This document shows positions 17,238-29,403 of a DNA stretch of 64,000 bases, one piece after another (the first letter of the stretch is position 1; every line of letters begins with the position of its first letter). A program made the translations under genes and the position numbers. The stretch is from assembly GCF_946463545.1 (NCBI RefSeq), contig NZ_OX296583.1, positions 1,426,001-1,490,000 on the forward strand. Reading direction: 5' to 3'. The notes under the pieces are model-generated. The model made no database searches. It had not been told where the DNA came from and saw only the letters and a program-made list of their open reading frames with translations. The DNA comes from Methanothermococcus thermolithotrophicus DSM 2095 (GTDB lineage: Archaea; AGJL01; Methanococci; Methanococcales; Methanococcaceae).

Positions 17238-20200
17238 ATGAATACTGATTTATCATTTTTAACTAATGAAAAGGGCAATAAACTTGTAGATAGATTTTCA
17301 ATACTATTGAAAGATACTAAATTTTTTGACTGTCTGGTTGGTTATTTTTATGCTAGTGGATTTTATGCATTATATAAATCATTAGAAAATACTGAAAAAA
17401 TTAGAATACTCGTAGGTATCAATACGGATAAAAAAACTTTTGATTTAATTCAGGAGGCTGCGGGGGACATTAAAAAATATAGACTATCATTCAAAGAAGT
17501 TAAAGAAAATTTTTCAGAAAGCATAATTTCAGAAATGGAAACTTCTGAAGACTCATGCACTGTTGAAGAAGGAATTAAAAAATTCATTGAATGGCTTAAA
17601 TCTGGAAAACTTGAAATAAGGGTATATCCCAAAGCTAAAATCCATGCAAAACTTTACATAATGAGTTTTAAAGAAGGGGATAGGGATAAAGGCAGAGTCA
17701 TTACAGGTTCAAGCAACTTCACGCGCTCTGGATTGGTGGATAATCTTGAATTCAATGTGGAATTAAAAACCAGGTCTGACTATGAATTTGCATTAAATAA
17801 ATTTAATGAATTATGGGAGGATTCGGTAGATGTTTCGGAAGAGTACGTTAGAACAGTTAATAAAAAAACATGGTTAAATGAGGACATCACGCCGTATGAA
17901 TTATATTTAAAATTCCTTTACGAATACATGAAGGAAAAAATAAATTTAGATTTAACTGATGAATTTGAAAGTAAATTCCGACCTGATAATTTTATGGATT
18001 TAAAATATCAAAGGGATGCAGTCCAAGATGCAAAACTTAAACTTGAAGAATATGGAGGAGTTTTTATTTCCGATGTTGTTGGTTTGGGAAAAACATACAT
18101 AGCCACAATGTTGGTTCAGCAACTTGGTGGTGAAACTCTTGTAATTGCTCCGCCAGTATTGATTGATGAAAGAAATCCAGGCTCTTGGAAAAATGCCTTT
18201 TATGATTTTGGAGTTAGGGGAAGATTTGTATCAAGGGGCAATTTAGATATGGCATTTGAATATGGTATTGAAAACTTTAAAAATATTATAATTGATGAAT
18301 CTCATTATTTTAGAAATGAATCTACGGAGATGTATGAAAAATTATTTAGGATATGCAGTGGAAAACGGGTAATATTGGTTTCTGCAACTCCGTTAAATAA
18401 TAAGCCCATGGATATTCTTGCCCAGATAAAATTGTTTCAAAATGTTCATAATTCCACACTCCCAAATCCAAAGGTAAGGGACCTTGAAAAATTCTTTAAA
18501 AAATTAGATGCAAGACTTAAAGGAGTAGATAGGCGAAAGGACAAAGAAAAATATATGAAAATTGTTCAGGAGAATGCAAAAGAAATTCGTGAAAATGTTT
18601 TACAGTATTTAATGGTAAGAAGGACTAGAAAAAGTATTGAGAAGTATTATTCAAAAGATTTGGAAAAACAGGGTTTGAAATTTCCAGAAGTTCAGGACCC
18701 AAAGCCAGTTTATTATGAATTTGATGAAAAGTTAGATTCAATTTTTGAAGAAACCCTTAATTTAATTACAAAAGAGTTAAAATATGCAAGATATACTCCA
18801 ATGCTATATTATAAAGGGAGAGAATTTGATAACCGAATTATTCAGCCACAAAAGAATATGGCAGGATTTATGAAAACCATGCTTTTAAAACGGCTGGAGA
18901 GTAGTTTTCACGCATTCAAGATGTCAATTAATAGGTTTATAGGTTATTACGAAAAATTTATAGCTGGATGTGAGGATGGTAATGTTTATATCAGTAAAAA
19001 ACATCTATCCAAAGTTTTTGAGTTTCAGGAAAACGATGATGAGGAGTCCATTGAAAAGTTAATAAGTGAGGGAAAGGTGGAAATCTACCCTATTAAAGAT
19101 TTTGAGCCTAAACTTATTGATGACTTAAAATATGATTTAGAGATTCTAAAACATATAAAAGAAATGTGGAGCTCCGTTGATGAAGACCCGAAACTTGATA
19201 AATTAATCGATATTTTAGAAACAGATGATGTGTTAAAGGATAATAAGGTAATAATATTTACAGAATCAGAAGAAACTGCAAAATATCTTGAAAGGGAATT
19301 AAATCCCTTGTTTAATAATAAAGTTTTGGCATTTTCTGGAACTTCTGACAATAGTTTAAGAAAAATTATAACTGAAAATTTTGATGGAAAATCAAAGGTT
19401 AAAAAGGATGAATATATGATTTTAATTTCAACAGAAGTTCTTTCAGAAGGTGTAAATTTACATAGGTCAAATGTGGTAATTAACTACGACATTCCTTGGA
19501 ATCCTTCAAGAATGATGCAGAGAGTGGGGCGTATAAACAGAGTAGATTCCAAATTTGATAAAATATATATTTATAACTTCTTTCCAGCAACAAAAATAAA
19601 TGAAAATATGGGTTTGAAGGAAGCCGCAGAGGCTAAAATTAGAAGTTTCATTGAAATGCTTGGAACTGATTCTAGGTTATTAACCGATGAAGATATAAAA
19701 TCCTTTGACTTATTTTCACGCCTTAACTCAAAAGAAACAGTCATTGGGGAAGATGAGGACGACCCTGAGTTGGCATATTTAGCATATTTGAGAGATATTC
19801 GAGACAATGATAAGGAATTATTTGATAAAATAAAAAACCTTCCTAAAAAAGCAAGGACTGCAAAAAAACATAATGAGAATTATAATTCACTGATTACATT
19901 CTTTAAAAAGGGAAAAATGAGAAAGATATATCAAACTACACCAGAGGGAGTTAAAGAACTTGATTTTTATAAGGCCGCAGAGATTCTAAAAGCAGATATT
20001 GATACAAAAAAGATGAAAATTGGAATGGACTATTATGCTCATCTTGATATGCTTAAGAAAGAATTTAATAAAGTATTCGAAGAGGAACATGTTATTTCAA
20101 AAATTAAAATAAGAAGAAGTAGGAATGAGTCTAAATTAATTAAGTTAATAAAAGCCATAAAACAGAATGAAAGAAGGCTCACGGATGATGATGTAGAGTA

Positions 20201-20441
20201 TCTCGACAGGGTGTTGAAACTTATTGAAATAGGCGGTGTATCTAAAAATACCATAAAAACTATACTGGATAATATTAAAAAAATAAATAATAATAGTGGC
20301 ATGCTTGATTTATTCAAAATGTATAACGAGATAAAAAAAGGAATACCTTATGATTTATTCCAAAAATTAGAATTTAACTCATCGGCAAATATTGAGGGGC
20401 CTAAGGAAATAATTCTTTCTGAATATTTAGTGGGGAAGTAA
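17238..20441 (+). CDS. PLD-nuclease/SNF2-type helicase of a restriction-like defence system
   Basis: The 1067 aa protein joins a phospholipase D nuclease domain and a SNF2 helicase. The PLD motif is IHAKLYIMSF with GSSNFTRSGL (HxK...GSSN) at residues 135-165. The helicase has Walker A DVVGLGKTYIA near 280, the DEAD-box variant IIDESHYF near 350, motif III SATPLNNKP, motif V STEVLSEGVNLH and motif VI QRVGRINR near 760. A long helical C-terminus follows. The next gene overlaps its context by one base (ATG at 20443). Together with the adenine methylase this resembles DISARM class 1 (drmD, drmMI) or other helicase-methylase systems, but drmA and drmB are not present. Confidence 0.85.
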   Translation: MNTDLSFLTNEKGNKLVDRFSILLKDTKFFDCLVGYFYASGFYALYKSLENTEKIRILVGINTDKKTFDLIQEAAGDIKKYRLSFKEVKENFSESIISEMETSEDSCTVEEGIKKFIEWLKSGKLEIRVYPKAKIHAKLYIMSFKEGDRDKGRVITGSSNFTRSGLVDNLEFNVELKTRSDYEFALNKFNELWEDSVDVSEEYVRTVNKKTWLNEDITPYELYLKFLYEYMKEKINLDLTDEFESKFRPDNFMDLKYQRDAVQDAKLKLEEYGGVFISDVVGLGKTYIATMLVQQLGGETLVIAPPVLIDERNPGSWKNAFYDFGVRGRFVSRGNLDMAFEYGIENFKNIIIDESHYFRNESTEMYEKLFRICSGKRVILVSATPLNNKPMDILAQIKLFQNVHNSTLPNPKVRDLEKFFKKLDARLKGVDRRKDKEKYMKIVQENAKEIRENVLQYLMVRRTRKSIEKYYSKDLEKQGLKFPEVQDPKPVYYEFDEKLDSIFEETLNLITKELKYARYTPMLYYKGREFDNRIIQPQKNMAGFMKTMLLKRLESSFHAFKMSINRFIGYYEKFIAGCEDGNVYISKKHLSKVFEFQENDDEESIEKLISEGKVEIYPIKDFEPKLIDDLKYDLEILKHIKEMWSSVDEDPKLDKLIDILETDDVLKDNKVIIFTESEETAKYLERELNPLFNNKVLAFSGTSDNSLRKIITENFDGKSKVKKDEYMILISTEVLSEGVNLHRSNVVINYDIPWNPSRMMQRVGRINRVDSKFDKIYIYNFFPATKINENMGLKEAAEAKIRSFIEMLGTDSRLLTDEDIKSFDLFSRLNSKETVIGEDEDDPELAYLAYLRDIRDNDKELFDKIKNLPKKARTAKKHNENYNSLITFFKKGKMRKIYQTTPEGVKELDFYKAAEILKADIDTKKMKIGMDYYAHLDMLKKEFNKVFEEEHVISKIKIRRSRNESKLIKLIKAIKQNERRLTDDDVEYLDRVLKLIEIGGVSKNTIKTILDNIKKINNNSGMLDLFKMYNEIKKGIPYDLFQKLEFNSSANIEGPKEIILSEYLVGK

Positions 20442-20442
20442 A

Positions 20443-22044
20443 ATGGATAGAAAAAATGCCGTAAAACTTGTTGAAAAAACTTTTGGGGGAGAGTTTAATG
20501 AGGATAGGTATTTAGAATTCGTTATCGAGATGTTTGGAGACAGTAGTTTTTTAAAATCTCCTAAGGAATATTCGATGTGGGAAGAATATGCTGAATATAC
20601 TGATTCTCTCAAATATTACGGGACATATACGGACAGTTCCAATAAAACAATAGATGTTCTATCTGTGAGATTAAAAAAAGATAAATATGTTACTAAGTCG
20701 AGGACTGTGCAAAGGAACATTATTTTAAAGTGGATTGGGGGTACAAACAAAGATGGTGCATTAGTTGCATTTTACAGTGATGAGCTCGACGACTGGCGGT
20801 TTTCATTTGTTAAAATGGAGTATAAAATTACAGAAGATTTTAAAATTGAAAAGGGTTTTACTCCTGCTAAAAGGTGCTCCTTTTTAGTTGGGAAAAATGG
20901 GGCAAACTATACATGCAAAAAAAATTTTTTAAGATTGATAGTAAATGAAAATAACCCTGCTTTGGAAGAAATTGAAAACGCTTTCAATGTTGAAAATATA
21001 TCTGATGAGTTTTTAAGAAAGTATGAAAATTTATTTTCGGGTAATACTCATAACTTAAAAATTGAAGAATCACAAATAATGGACTTAAAACATATAATGT
21101 TAGATTATGGGCGTTTGCCACTTGATAATCATCAAAAAAATATTTTAGATAAACTATTGAAAACCACAAGTAAAAACATTAAACGTTTCTTAATTAAGTA
21201 CAAAAACAACTGTAATTATATACCCATCTCTGATTTTAAATTGAGAATGTTATTGTCGGATGAAGAATTAATTTTGTGTATCTTTAAAAATATGAAGTAT
21301 GTGGGGAAAAATATAATATATTTGGATAAAACAGAATCAGAAATTGAAAAGGAACGCATTGAAAAAAACCAATTTAATAAATTGTTACTAAAATATAAAG
21401 ACTTATATTGTCCAGATGGTCAAATTGAGATCATATATAAGATTCTTAAGTCTCAGACAGATGAACTAAAAAATATGTTGCTAAATTATGAACATATGTC
21501 ACTTGATAATCATCAAAAGCAAATTTTAGATACAATACTGAAAACTATCGGTAGGAAGATATCATACATGAATATTTGGGTACATGATAAAGGCGGGATT
21601 ACGAATACATACTCTTACAAAAAATACAAAATGAAAATGAGTAATAAAGACTTTGCATTATTTATTCTTAAAAATGCAAAGTGGAAAAATGGGACACTAT
21701 ATATTAATGAGCATAAGTGTGAAAAACAGTCATCAACTTTAAAGAAAGACAATACAGTCAAAAGAAGGGTAAAAACTAAAATGGTTATAACTTCATCAAA
21801 GAAAGTTGGAAAGTTGGAAAATATAATCATAAATAATAAATTAATGGTTAAAAAAGTTATGAGCTGTAAGTTTAATGATAACAATAATAAACTAATAGTT
21901 TATGTGGAGCATAATAAAAAACCATTAAAAATAACTATTATTGGAAAAAATAATAAACATATTTGTTATATAAACCAGAAGGGACTTAAAAATAAAGAAA
22001 TAAAAGAAATTAAAAATAAGTATATAACACATTTAACAATTTGA
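20443..22044 (+). CDS. Methylase N-terminal domain fused to a novel repeat-containing C-terminus
   Basis: Residues 1-205 are nearly the same as the N-terminus of the downstream methylase (MDRKNAVKLVEKTFGG, SSNKTIDVLSV, DELDDWRFSFVKMEYKIT, FTPAKRCSFLVGKN). The catalytic part is absent. Instead there are two copies of a roughly 90-residue unit beginning LDYGRLPLDNHQKNILDKLL (about 215) and LNYEHMSLDNHQKQILDTIL (about 355), each ending in a F(I/K)LKNAKW or FKNMKYVGKNIIYL-type strand, then a basic C-terminal domain (KLENIIINNKLMVKKVM). The repeated unit looks like a small DNA-binding or SAP/HTH module, but I do not recognise it. It starts just after the helicase stop. It may be a specificity or regulatory subunit. 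Confidence 0.75.
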   Translation: MDRKNAVKLVEKTFGGEFNEDRYLEFVIEMFGDSSFLKSPKEYSMWEEYAEYTDSLKYYGTYTDSSNKTIDVLSVRLKKDKYVTKSRTVQRNIILKWIGGTNKDGALVAFYSDELDDWRFSFVKMEYKITEDFKIEKGFTPAKRCSFLVGKNGANYTCKKNFLRLIVNENNPALEEIENAFNVENISDEFLRKYENLFSGNTHNLKIEESQIMDLKHIMLDYGRLPLDNHQKNILDKLLKTTSKNIKRFLIKYKNNCNYIPISDFKLRMLLSDEELILCIFKNMKYVGKNIIYLDKTESEIEKERIEKNQFNKLLLKYKDLYCPDGQIEIIYKILKSQTDELKNMLLNYEHMSLDNHQKQILDTILKTIGRKISYMNIWVHDKGGITNTYSYKKYKMKMSNKDFALFILKNAKWKNGTLYINEHKCEKQSSTLKKDNTVKRRVKTKMVITSSKKVGKLENIIINNKLMVKKVMSCKFNDNNNKLIVYVEHNKKPLKITIIGKNNKHICYINQKGLKNKEIKEIKNKYITHLTI

Positions 22045-22134
22045 ATATATATTGATTCCAAAAATAGATTTAATCGGTTAGTAGGTATGAGGAACTTAAA
22101 TAAAACTTTTTTGAGTAGTTAATAGGTGGAACCA

Positions 22135-25100
22135 ATGGATAGAAAAAATGCCGTAAAACTTGTTGAAAAAACTTTTGGGGGAGAGTTTAATGAGGATAGG
22201 TATTTAGATTTTGTTGTTGAAATGTTTGGGGATAGTAGTTTTTTAAAAGAATCTCCTAAGGAATACCTGTGGAAAGAATATAGTGAATATGCCGACTATC
22301 TTAAGTATTACGGCACATATAAGGATAGCTCCAATAAAACAATAGATATTTTATCTGTAAAATTAAAGAAAAACAAGTATAGGGATAGATCAAGGACTAT
22401 GCAGCGGAACCTTATTGCAAAATGGCTTGAAAATGCAAATAAGGACGCTGCAATAGTTGCATTTTATGGCGATGAGCTCGATGACTGGCGGTTTTCATTT
22501 GTTAAAATGGAGTATAAAATTACAGAAGATTTTAAAATTGAAAAGGGTTTTACTCCTGCTAAAAGGTGCTCCTTTTTAGTTGGAAAGAACGAACCAAACC
22601 ATACCTGTAAAGAAAGATTTCTTGGCATGATAATAGCTGAGAAAAACCCAACTTTAGAGGAAATTGAAGAAGCATTCAGTGTTGAAAATGTATCCGATGA
22701 GTTTTTCAAAGAATATAAGGAGTTATTTTTAGATTTAAAAGATGAGCTCGACAAATTATTGGAATGTGATAAGGACATTAAAAAGGAATTTGAAGAAAAA
22801 GAGATTTCTACAGTGGATTTCGCTAAGAAATTGCTTGGACAGATTGTATTTATATACTTTCTCCAAAAAAGGGCTGGCTTGGTGTTCAAAGAGACCCTGA
22901 AACTGGGAAGTTTAAAGAATGGGGAGCTGGTCCAAAAGATTTTTTAAAGAGGTTGTATGCGGGAGAATATGCCAAATATGAAAATTTCTTTAAGGAGATG
23001 TTGGAACCATTATTTTATGAAGCGTTATCTACTCAGAGGGATGATTACTATTCTCCTTTTGACTGTAAAATCCCTTTCTTAAATGGGGGACTATTTGAAC
23101 CTATTGGGGGCTACAATTGGAAAGAAATTAATTTAAAATTGGACAATGGAATTTTTGAAAAAATTTTTAATGTCTTTGATAAGTATAATTTCACAATAAA
23201 AGAGGATGAACCACTGGATAAAGAGGTTGCTATTGACCCTGAAATGCTTGGGAAGGTTTTTGAAAACCTATTGGAGATTAAAGATAGGAAATCAAAAGGG
23301 GCATTCTATACTCCAAGGGAAATAGTGCATTATATGTGCCAGCAGAGTTTGATTAATTATTTGGAAACGAATACGGACATTCCACGGGAAGATATTGAAA
23401 AATTCATATATCTCAGTGGATTTTCAACTTCGGAATATCAAAGAAAATTAATTGAACTTGAAAAAATAAATGAACAGATGAAAAAGTTTAACAATGTTTT
23501 ATCAAAAGGATACAGAAAATTATTAAATGAGCGAATAAAGTTAATTAAAAATATAAACTTTCCAAAAAGCATATTGGATAATATAGAAAAAGTTGATGAG
23601 CTATTAAGATGCGTAAAAATAGCAGACCCTGCGGTTGGTTCTGGTGCTTTTCCAGTTGGGATTATGAATGAGATTGTAAAGGCAAGGTCTATATTAACAC
23701 CTTTCTTAATAGCAAAGAATAGTGCAAAAATGGAAGACCGGACACTTTATAAATTAAAATGGGAAACTATTCAAAACTGTTTATACGGCGTAGATATTGA
23801 TTCATCTGCTGTGGAAATTACAAAACTTAGGTTTTGGTTATCGTTGGTGGTGGATGAGGATAGCCTAAATAATATAAGGGCATTGCCAAATTTAGACCAT
23901 AAAATAATGTGTGGAAATAGTTTGTTGGATGAATTTGAAGGAATAAAACTTTTTGATGATAGTATTCTTGAAATTCCCGAAGAAGAAGATAAAGAACCTG
24001 AGGAATTAAAAAAATTGAAAATTGAAAGGGAAAATTTAGAAAAAACCGCTAAGGAATTGATGTTAAAACAAAAATGGAAGGAACTTGAACCAGTAAGTAA
24101 AAAATTAAATGAATTATATGAATATATTAAAAAATTGGAAAATCAATATAAAAAATCAAAAAATAAAAATTTGAATGATTTACAATCTCAAATTACACTG
24201 TCCGATGCTATAAATATTAGGCGGAAAAAATCACAGGAGAAACTTGCAGAGCTCAAAAAATTGTATAAAGAATATTTCAATGCCCGAGCTAAACGGGATA
24301 AAAATGAGTATAAAGAAAAAATAGAAAAACTTGAATGGGAGCTCATAGAGGAAACACTAATAGAATCAGGAAATGAAGATGCACTGGAAAAATTGAAGCA
24401 GTATAAAAAATCAAGGTCAAAACCATTTTTCTTATGGAAGTTGTACTTTTCAGATGTATTTAGGAGAGAAAACCCTGGCTTTGATATAGTAATAGGTAAT
24501 CCACCTTATGTAAGGCAGGAAAAAATAAAAGAATTAAAACCCGCACTTGAAAGAAATTATAAAACATATACTGGAGTTGCTGACCTTTATGTTTATTTCT
24601 ATGAGTTGGGATATAATATTTTAAGAGATGAGGGAGTTTTAGCATATATTACAAGTAATAAATGGATGAGAGCAAATTATGGCGAAAAATTAAGAAAATT
24701 CTTTAAAGAAAATACGAGTATAAAGGAAATTATTGATTTTGGAGGGGAAAAGGTATTTGAAACTGCAACAGTGGATACAAATATTTTGATATTTAAAAAA
24801 GGATATAAAAAAGATAATTTAATGTCTGCGGTGGATTTCACAAAAATTAAAAATTATAATGGATTTATCGATGGGATAAAAAGCAATAGGTTTAAAATAC
24901 CGCAATCAGATTTGAAAGAAAATTCCTTTAATTTATCGCCACCAGAGGAATTAAATTTAAAAAAGAAGATTGAAAAAATTGGAATACCTTTAAAGGATTG
25001 GGATATAAAAATAAATTATGGAATTAAAACAGGTTTTAACGATGCTTTTATAATTGATGGAAAAACTAAGGATGAATTAATTAAAAAAGACCCAAAGAAC

Positions 25101-25949
25101 AAAGAGATAATAAAACCGATTTTAAGGGGAAGGGATATAAAACGATATGGTTATGAATTTGCGGATTTATGGTTAATTTTTGTTCCTTGGCATTTTCCAT
25201 TGCATAATAATTCATCAATTTCTGGGGCATCAGAGGAAGCCGAAAAGGCATTTAAGGAGCAATATCCTGATATATACAACCATTTGCTAAAATATAAGGA
25301 AAAATTAAGTAAACGAAATAAGGCTGAAACTGGAAAAAGATATGAATGGTATGCTTTACAGAGATGTGCCGCTTCGTATTATAAGGAGTTTGAGAAAGAA
25401 AAAATAATTTATCCAGAATTTAGTAGTTCATCTTGCTTTTATTTTGACAATGGGAAATATTACACATCTGATACGGCATGGTTTATTGTTGGAGGTTCTA
25501 AATATTTGATGGTATTACTTAACTCGAAGGTAATATGGTTTTACTTAGAAAACATGGTATCCCAGCTCGGTTCGAAAGCCCTTAGGATGAAAAAAATATA
25601 TTTAGAAAAACTACCTATCCCAAAAATCCCAGAAGACCAACAAATCCCATTCATAGAAAAAGCGGATAAAATGATTGAATTAAATAAAAAATTCATAAAT
25701 AAAAAGAATGAATTTTTAAAATCATTAAACCTAACTAAAATTACTAAGAAATTAGAAACATTTTATAATTTAAGTTATGAAGAATTCCTAAAAGAATTAA
25801 AGAAGCAAAAAATTAATACAGATTCTTTAAACGATTTAGAAAACCGCTTCAACAGCTACAAAAAGGAATTAATGGAAATAAAACAGGAAATAGAAAAAAC
25901 AGATAAAGAAATCGATAAAATGGTTTGTATAATCCTAAAAAAACTATAA
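22135..25949 (+). CDS. Eco57I-type N6-adenine DNA methyltransferase, frameshifted
   Basis: Two reading frames make one protein of about 1271 aa if a single base is restored near 22882. The first ends inside KRAGL; the second continues as GVQRDPETGKFKEW, the motif expected there. Motif I is DPAVGSGAFPVGIMNE, then YGVDIDSSAVEITKLR, the catalytic NPPY in FDIVIGNPPYVRQEK, and a C-terminal recognition domain with LPIPKIPEDQQIPFIEK. Start ATG 22135 follows AGGTGG. The frame break could be a sequencing error, real inactivation, or a switch. It would give the host methylation partner for the PLD helicase. The second open frame runs 22953..25949. Confidence 0.85.
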
Positions 25950-25950
25950 C

Positions 25951-25978
25951 ATTTAAATAGTCTTAAATTACACCGTAC
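25951..25978. repeat. 28-base direct repeat, right copy
   Basis: ATTTAAATAGTCTTAAAT followed by TACACCGTAC, immediately after the methylase stop. It matches 15388..15415 at 25 of 28 positions in direct orientation. Confidence 0.6.
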
Positions 25979-25984
25979 AATATC

Positions 25985-26097
25985 TTATTGTTTTTCCTGT
26001 AATTCTTCTAATCTTTTTATTTTGTTGTGTAGGTTTTCTAAATATTCTGCGATTTCTTTCTGTCTTTGCAGGTCTGGTTTTTGTCTTTGTATGGAGG
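25985..26097 (-). pseudogene. HsdS C-terminal remnant
   Basis: On the minus strand the stretch reads QRQKPDLQRQKEIAEYLENL then HNKIKRLEELQEKQ and a stop. It matches the second spacer helix of the HsdS encoded at 11750..12745 (PNLERQLEIVNYLDILTEKI, KRLEELQEREL). Nothing else of the gene remains. Confidence 0.7.
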
Positions 26098-26248
26098 GAT
26101 TAAAAGGTTTTTTAGCTTTTTGTTATATTGCACATTATGTTATTTAGCCCCATTAGTAAATGACACGATTAAAAACGATAAATTTTAAAAAATTGAAACA
26201 ATTCTAGGATTTGTTGAGTAATCATAAAAAATAGATAAATTAATTATA

Positions 26249-27181
26249 TTATTCAAATTCAATAGTGGCTGGTGGCTTGTCTGTAACATCCAAAACTACT
26301 CTTGCGACATTTGGAACTTCAGATGTTATTCTCTTACTTATTCTTTTTATAACTTCAAATGGGAGCTCAGGAACATGGGCAGTCATGGCATCTAATGATT
26401 TAACAAATCTTATTACAACGACCCAGTTGTATTCTCTTATATCTCCCTTAACTCCTGTGGCTTTTGTATCGAGAACAGCTGCAAAGTACTGCCATAAATC
26501 TTTATTCAATCCTTCTTTTTCTATTTCTTCTTCAACTATGGCGTTTGCCTCTCTACAGATTTCCAATTTTTCTTCGGTTATTTCTCCCAAAATTCTAACT
26601 GCCAAACCAGGACCTGGGAACGGCTGTCTGTATGCTATTTCATCAGGAAGTCCGAGCTCCTTTGCAAGTATCCTTACTTCATCCTTATAGAGCTCTCTCA
26701 AAGGTTCAACAACATCCAATACCATCCCACCAGGAAGTGCTATGTTGTGGTGGGTTTTGATGTTACCTTCACTTTCTATCCAGTCTGGTGCAATTGTTCC
26801 CTGAACTAAAACTTCTTCACCGTTTTCTTTTGCAACCTCTTCAAACACTTCTATGAATAATTTTCCTATTATCTTTCTTTTTTCTTCAGGGTCAGTTACT
26901 CCTTTCAGTTCCTTTAAAAATAGTTCTTTTGCATCTATTATTTTTAAGTTAAGTCCCATGTCTTCCTTAAATATTTTCCTTATTTCTTCTGCTTCGTTTT
27001 TTCTCATGAGACCGGTATCTACAAATACTGCCAAGAGTCTGTCTCCTATTGCCCTATCAGCCAAAACTGCAGCTACCGAACTATCTACGCCACCACTTAA
27101 TGCAATAATTGCCTTTCTATCTCCAATCTGTTCTTTTATTTCATTTATAGCCTCTTCAATAACCATTTTAGCGTCAAACAT
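26249..27181 (-). CDS. guaAb: GMP synthase ATP-pyrophosphatase subunit (GuaA subunit B)
   Basis: This 310 aa protein is the ATP-PPase and dimerisation part of GMP synthase, which aminates XMP. In archaea the glutaminase is a separate protein (subunit A), not found here. The PP-loop is [20 protein letters not shown] at residue 25. The rest shows [56 protein letters not shown] and the ending [13 protein letters not shown]. Start ATG follows AGGTGATT. It is 65 bases downstream of pyrG on the same strand; both make nucleotides and may be cotranscribed. Confidence 0.95.
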   Translation of the reverse strand: MFDAKMVIEEAINEIKEQIGDRKAIIALSGGVDSSVAAVLADRAIGDRLLAVFVDTGLMRKNEAEEIRKIFKEDMGLNLKIIDAKELFLKELKGVTDPEEKRKIIGKLFIEVFEEVAKENGEEVLVQGTIAPDWIESEGNIKTHHNIALPGGMVLDVVEPLRELYKDEVRILAKELGLPDEIAYRQPFPGPGLAVRILGEITEEKLEICREANAIVEEEIEKEGLNKDLWQYFAAVLDTKATGVKGDIREYNWVVVIRFVKSLDAMTAHVPELPFEVIKRISKRITSEVPNVARVVLDVTDKPPATIEFE

Positions 27182-27246
27182 TTAATCACCTTTAAAATGT
27201 ATATTCGTTTTTTATTTGTTATTATTTTTTATCTTTATTATTTTTC

Positions 27247-29240
<1,994 letters not shown>

Positions 29241-29358
29241 CTGTGCAATGATGAGTGCCGACTTCACTGAGATTATCGCCAATTCCGATTTTGTTGTTGG
29301 TGAGCTGTGAAACTAAGATTTCACAATCAATGATGACATCGGGGACGACTGAGCACAG
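29241..29358 (+). ncRNA. Candidate box C/D guide RNA
   Basis: A terminal stem CTGTGC/GCACAG closes the region. Inside it lie a C box (ATGATGA, 29248..29254), a 12-base spacer, a D' box (CTGA, 29267..29270), a C' box (ATGATGA, 29330..29336), another 12-base spacer, and a D box (CTGA, 29349..29352), then a T run. Both guides have exactly the 12-base length known for archaeal box C/D RNPs. The D'-C' interval is long (59 bases) and contains a TGTGAAA/TTTCACA hairpin. The D guide (CATCGGGG part) can pair with the conserved 23S rRNA peptidyl-transferase sequence CCUCGAUG with one G:U pair. The strand follows from box order. Confidence 0.65.
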
Positions 29359-29403
29359 CTTTTTTAAACAGTAAATAATAAATTACAATAATTAAATGGT
29401 CAA

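Noticed and set aside
17238-25949. Calling the island a full DISARM system
   Set aside because: Only the helicase-PLD and the methylase are present; drmA and drmB are missing.
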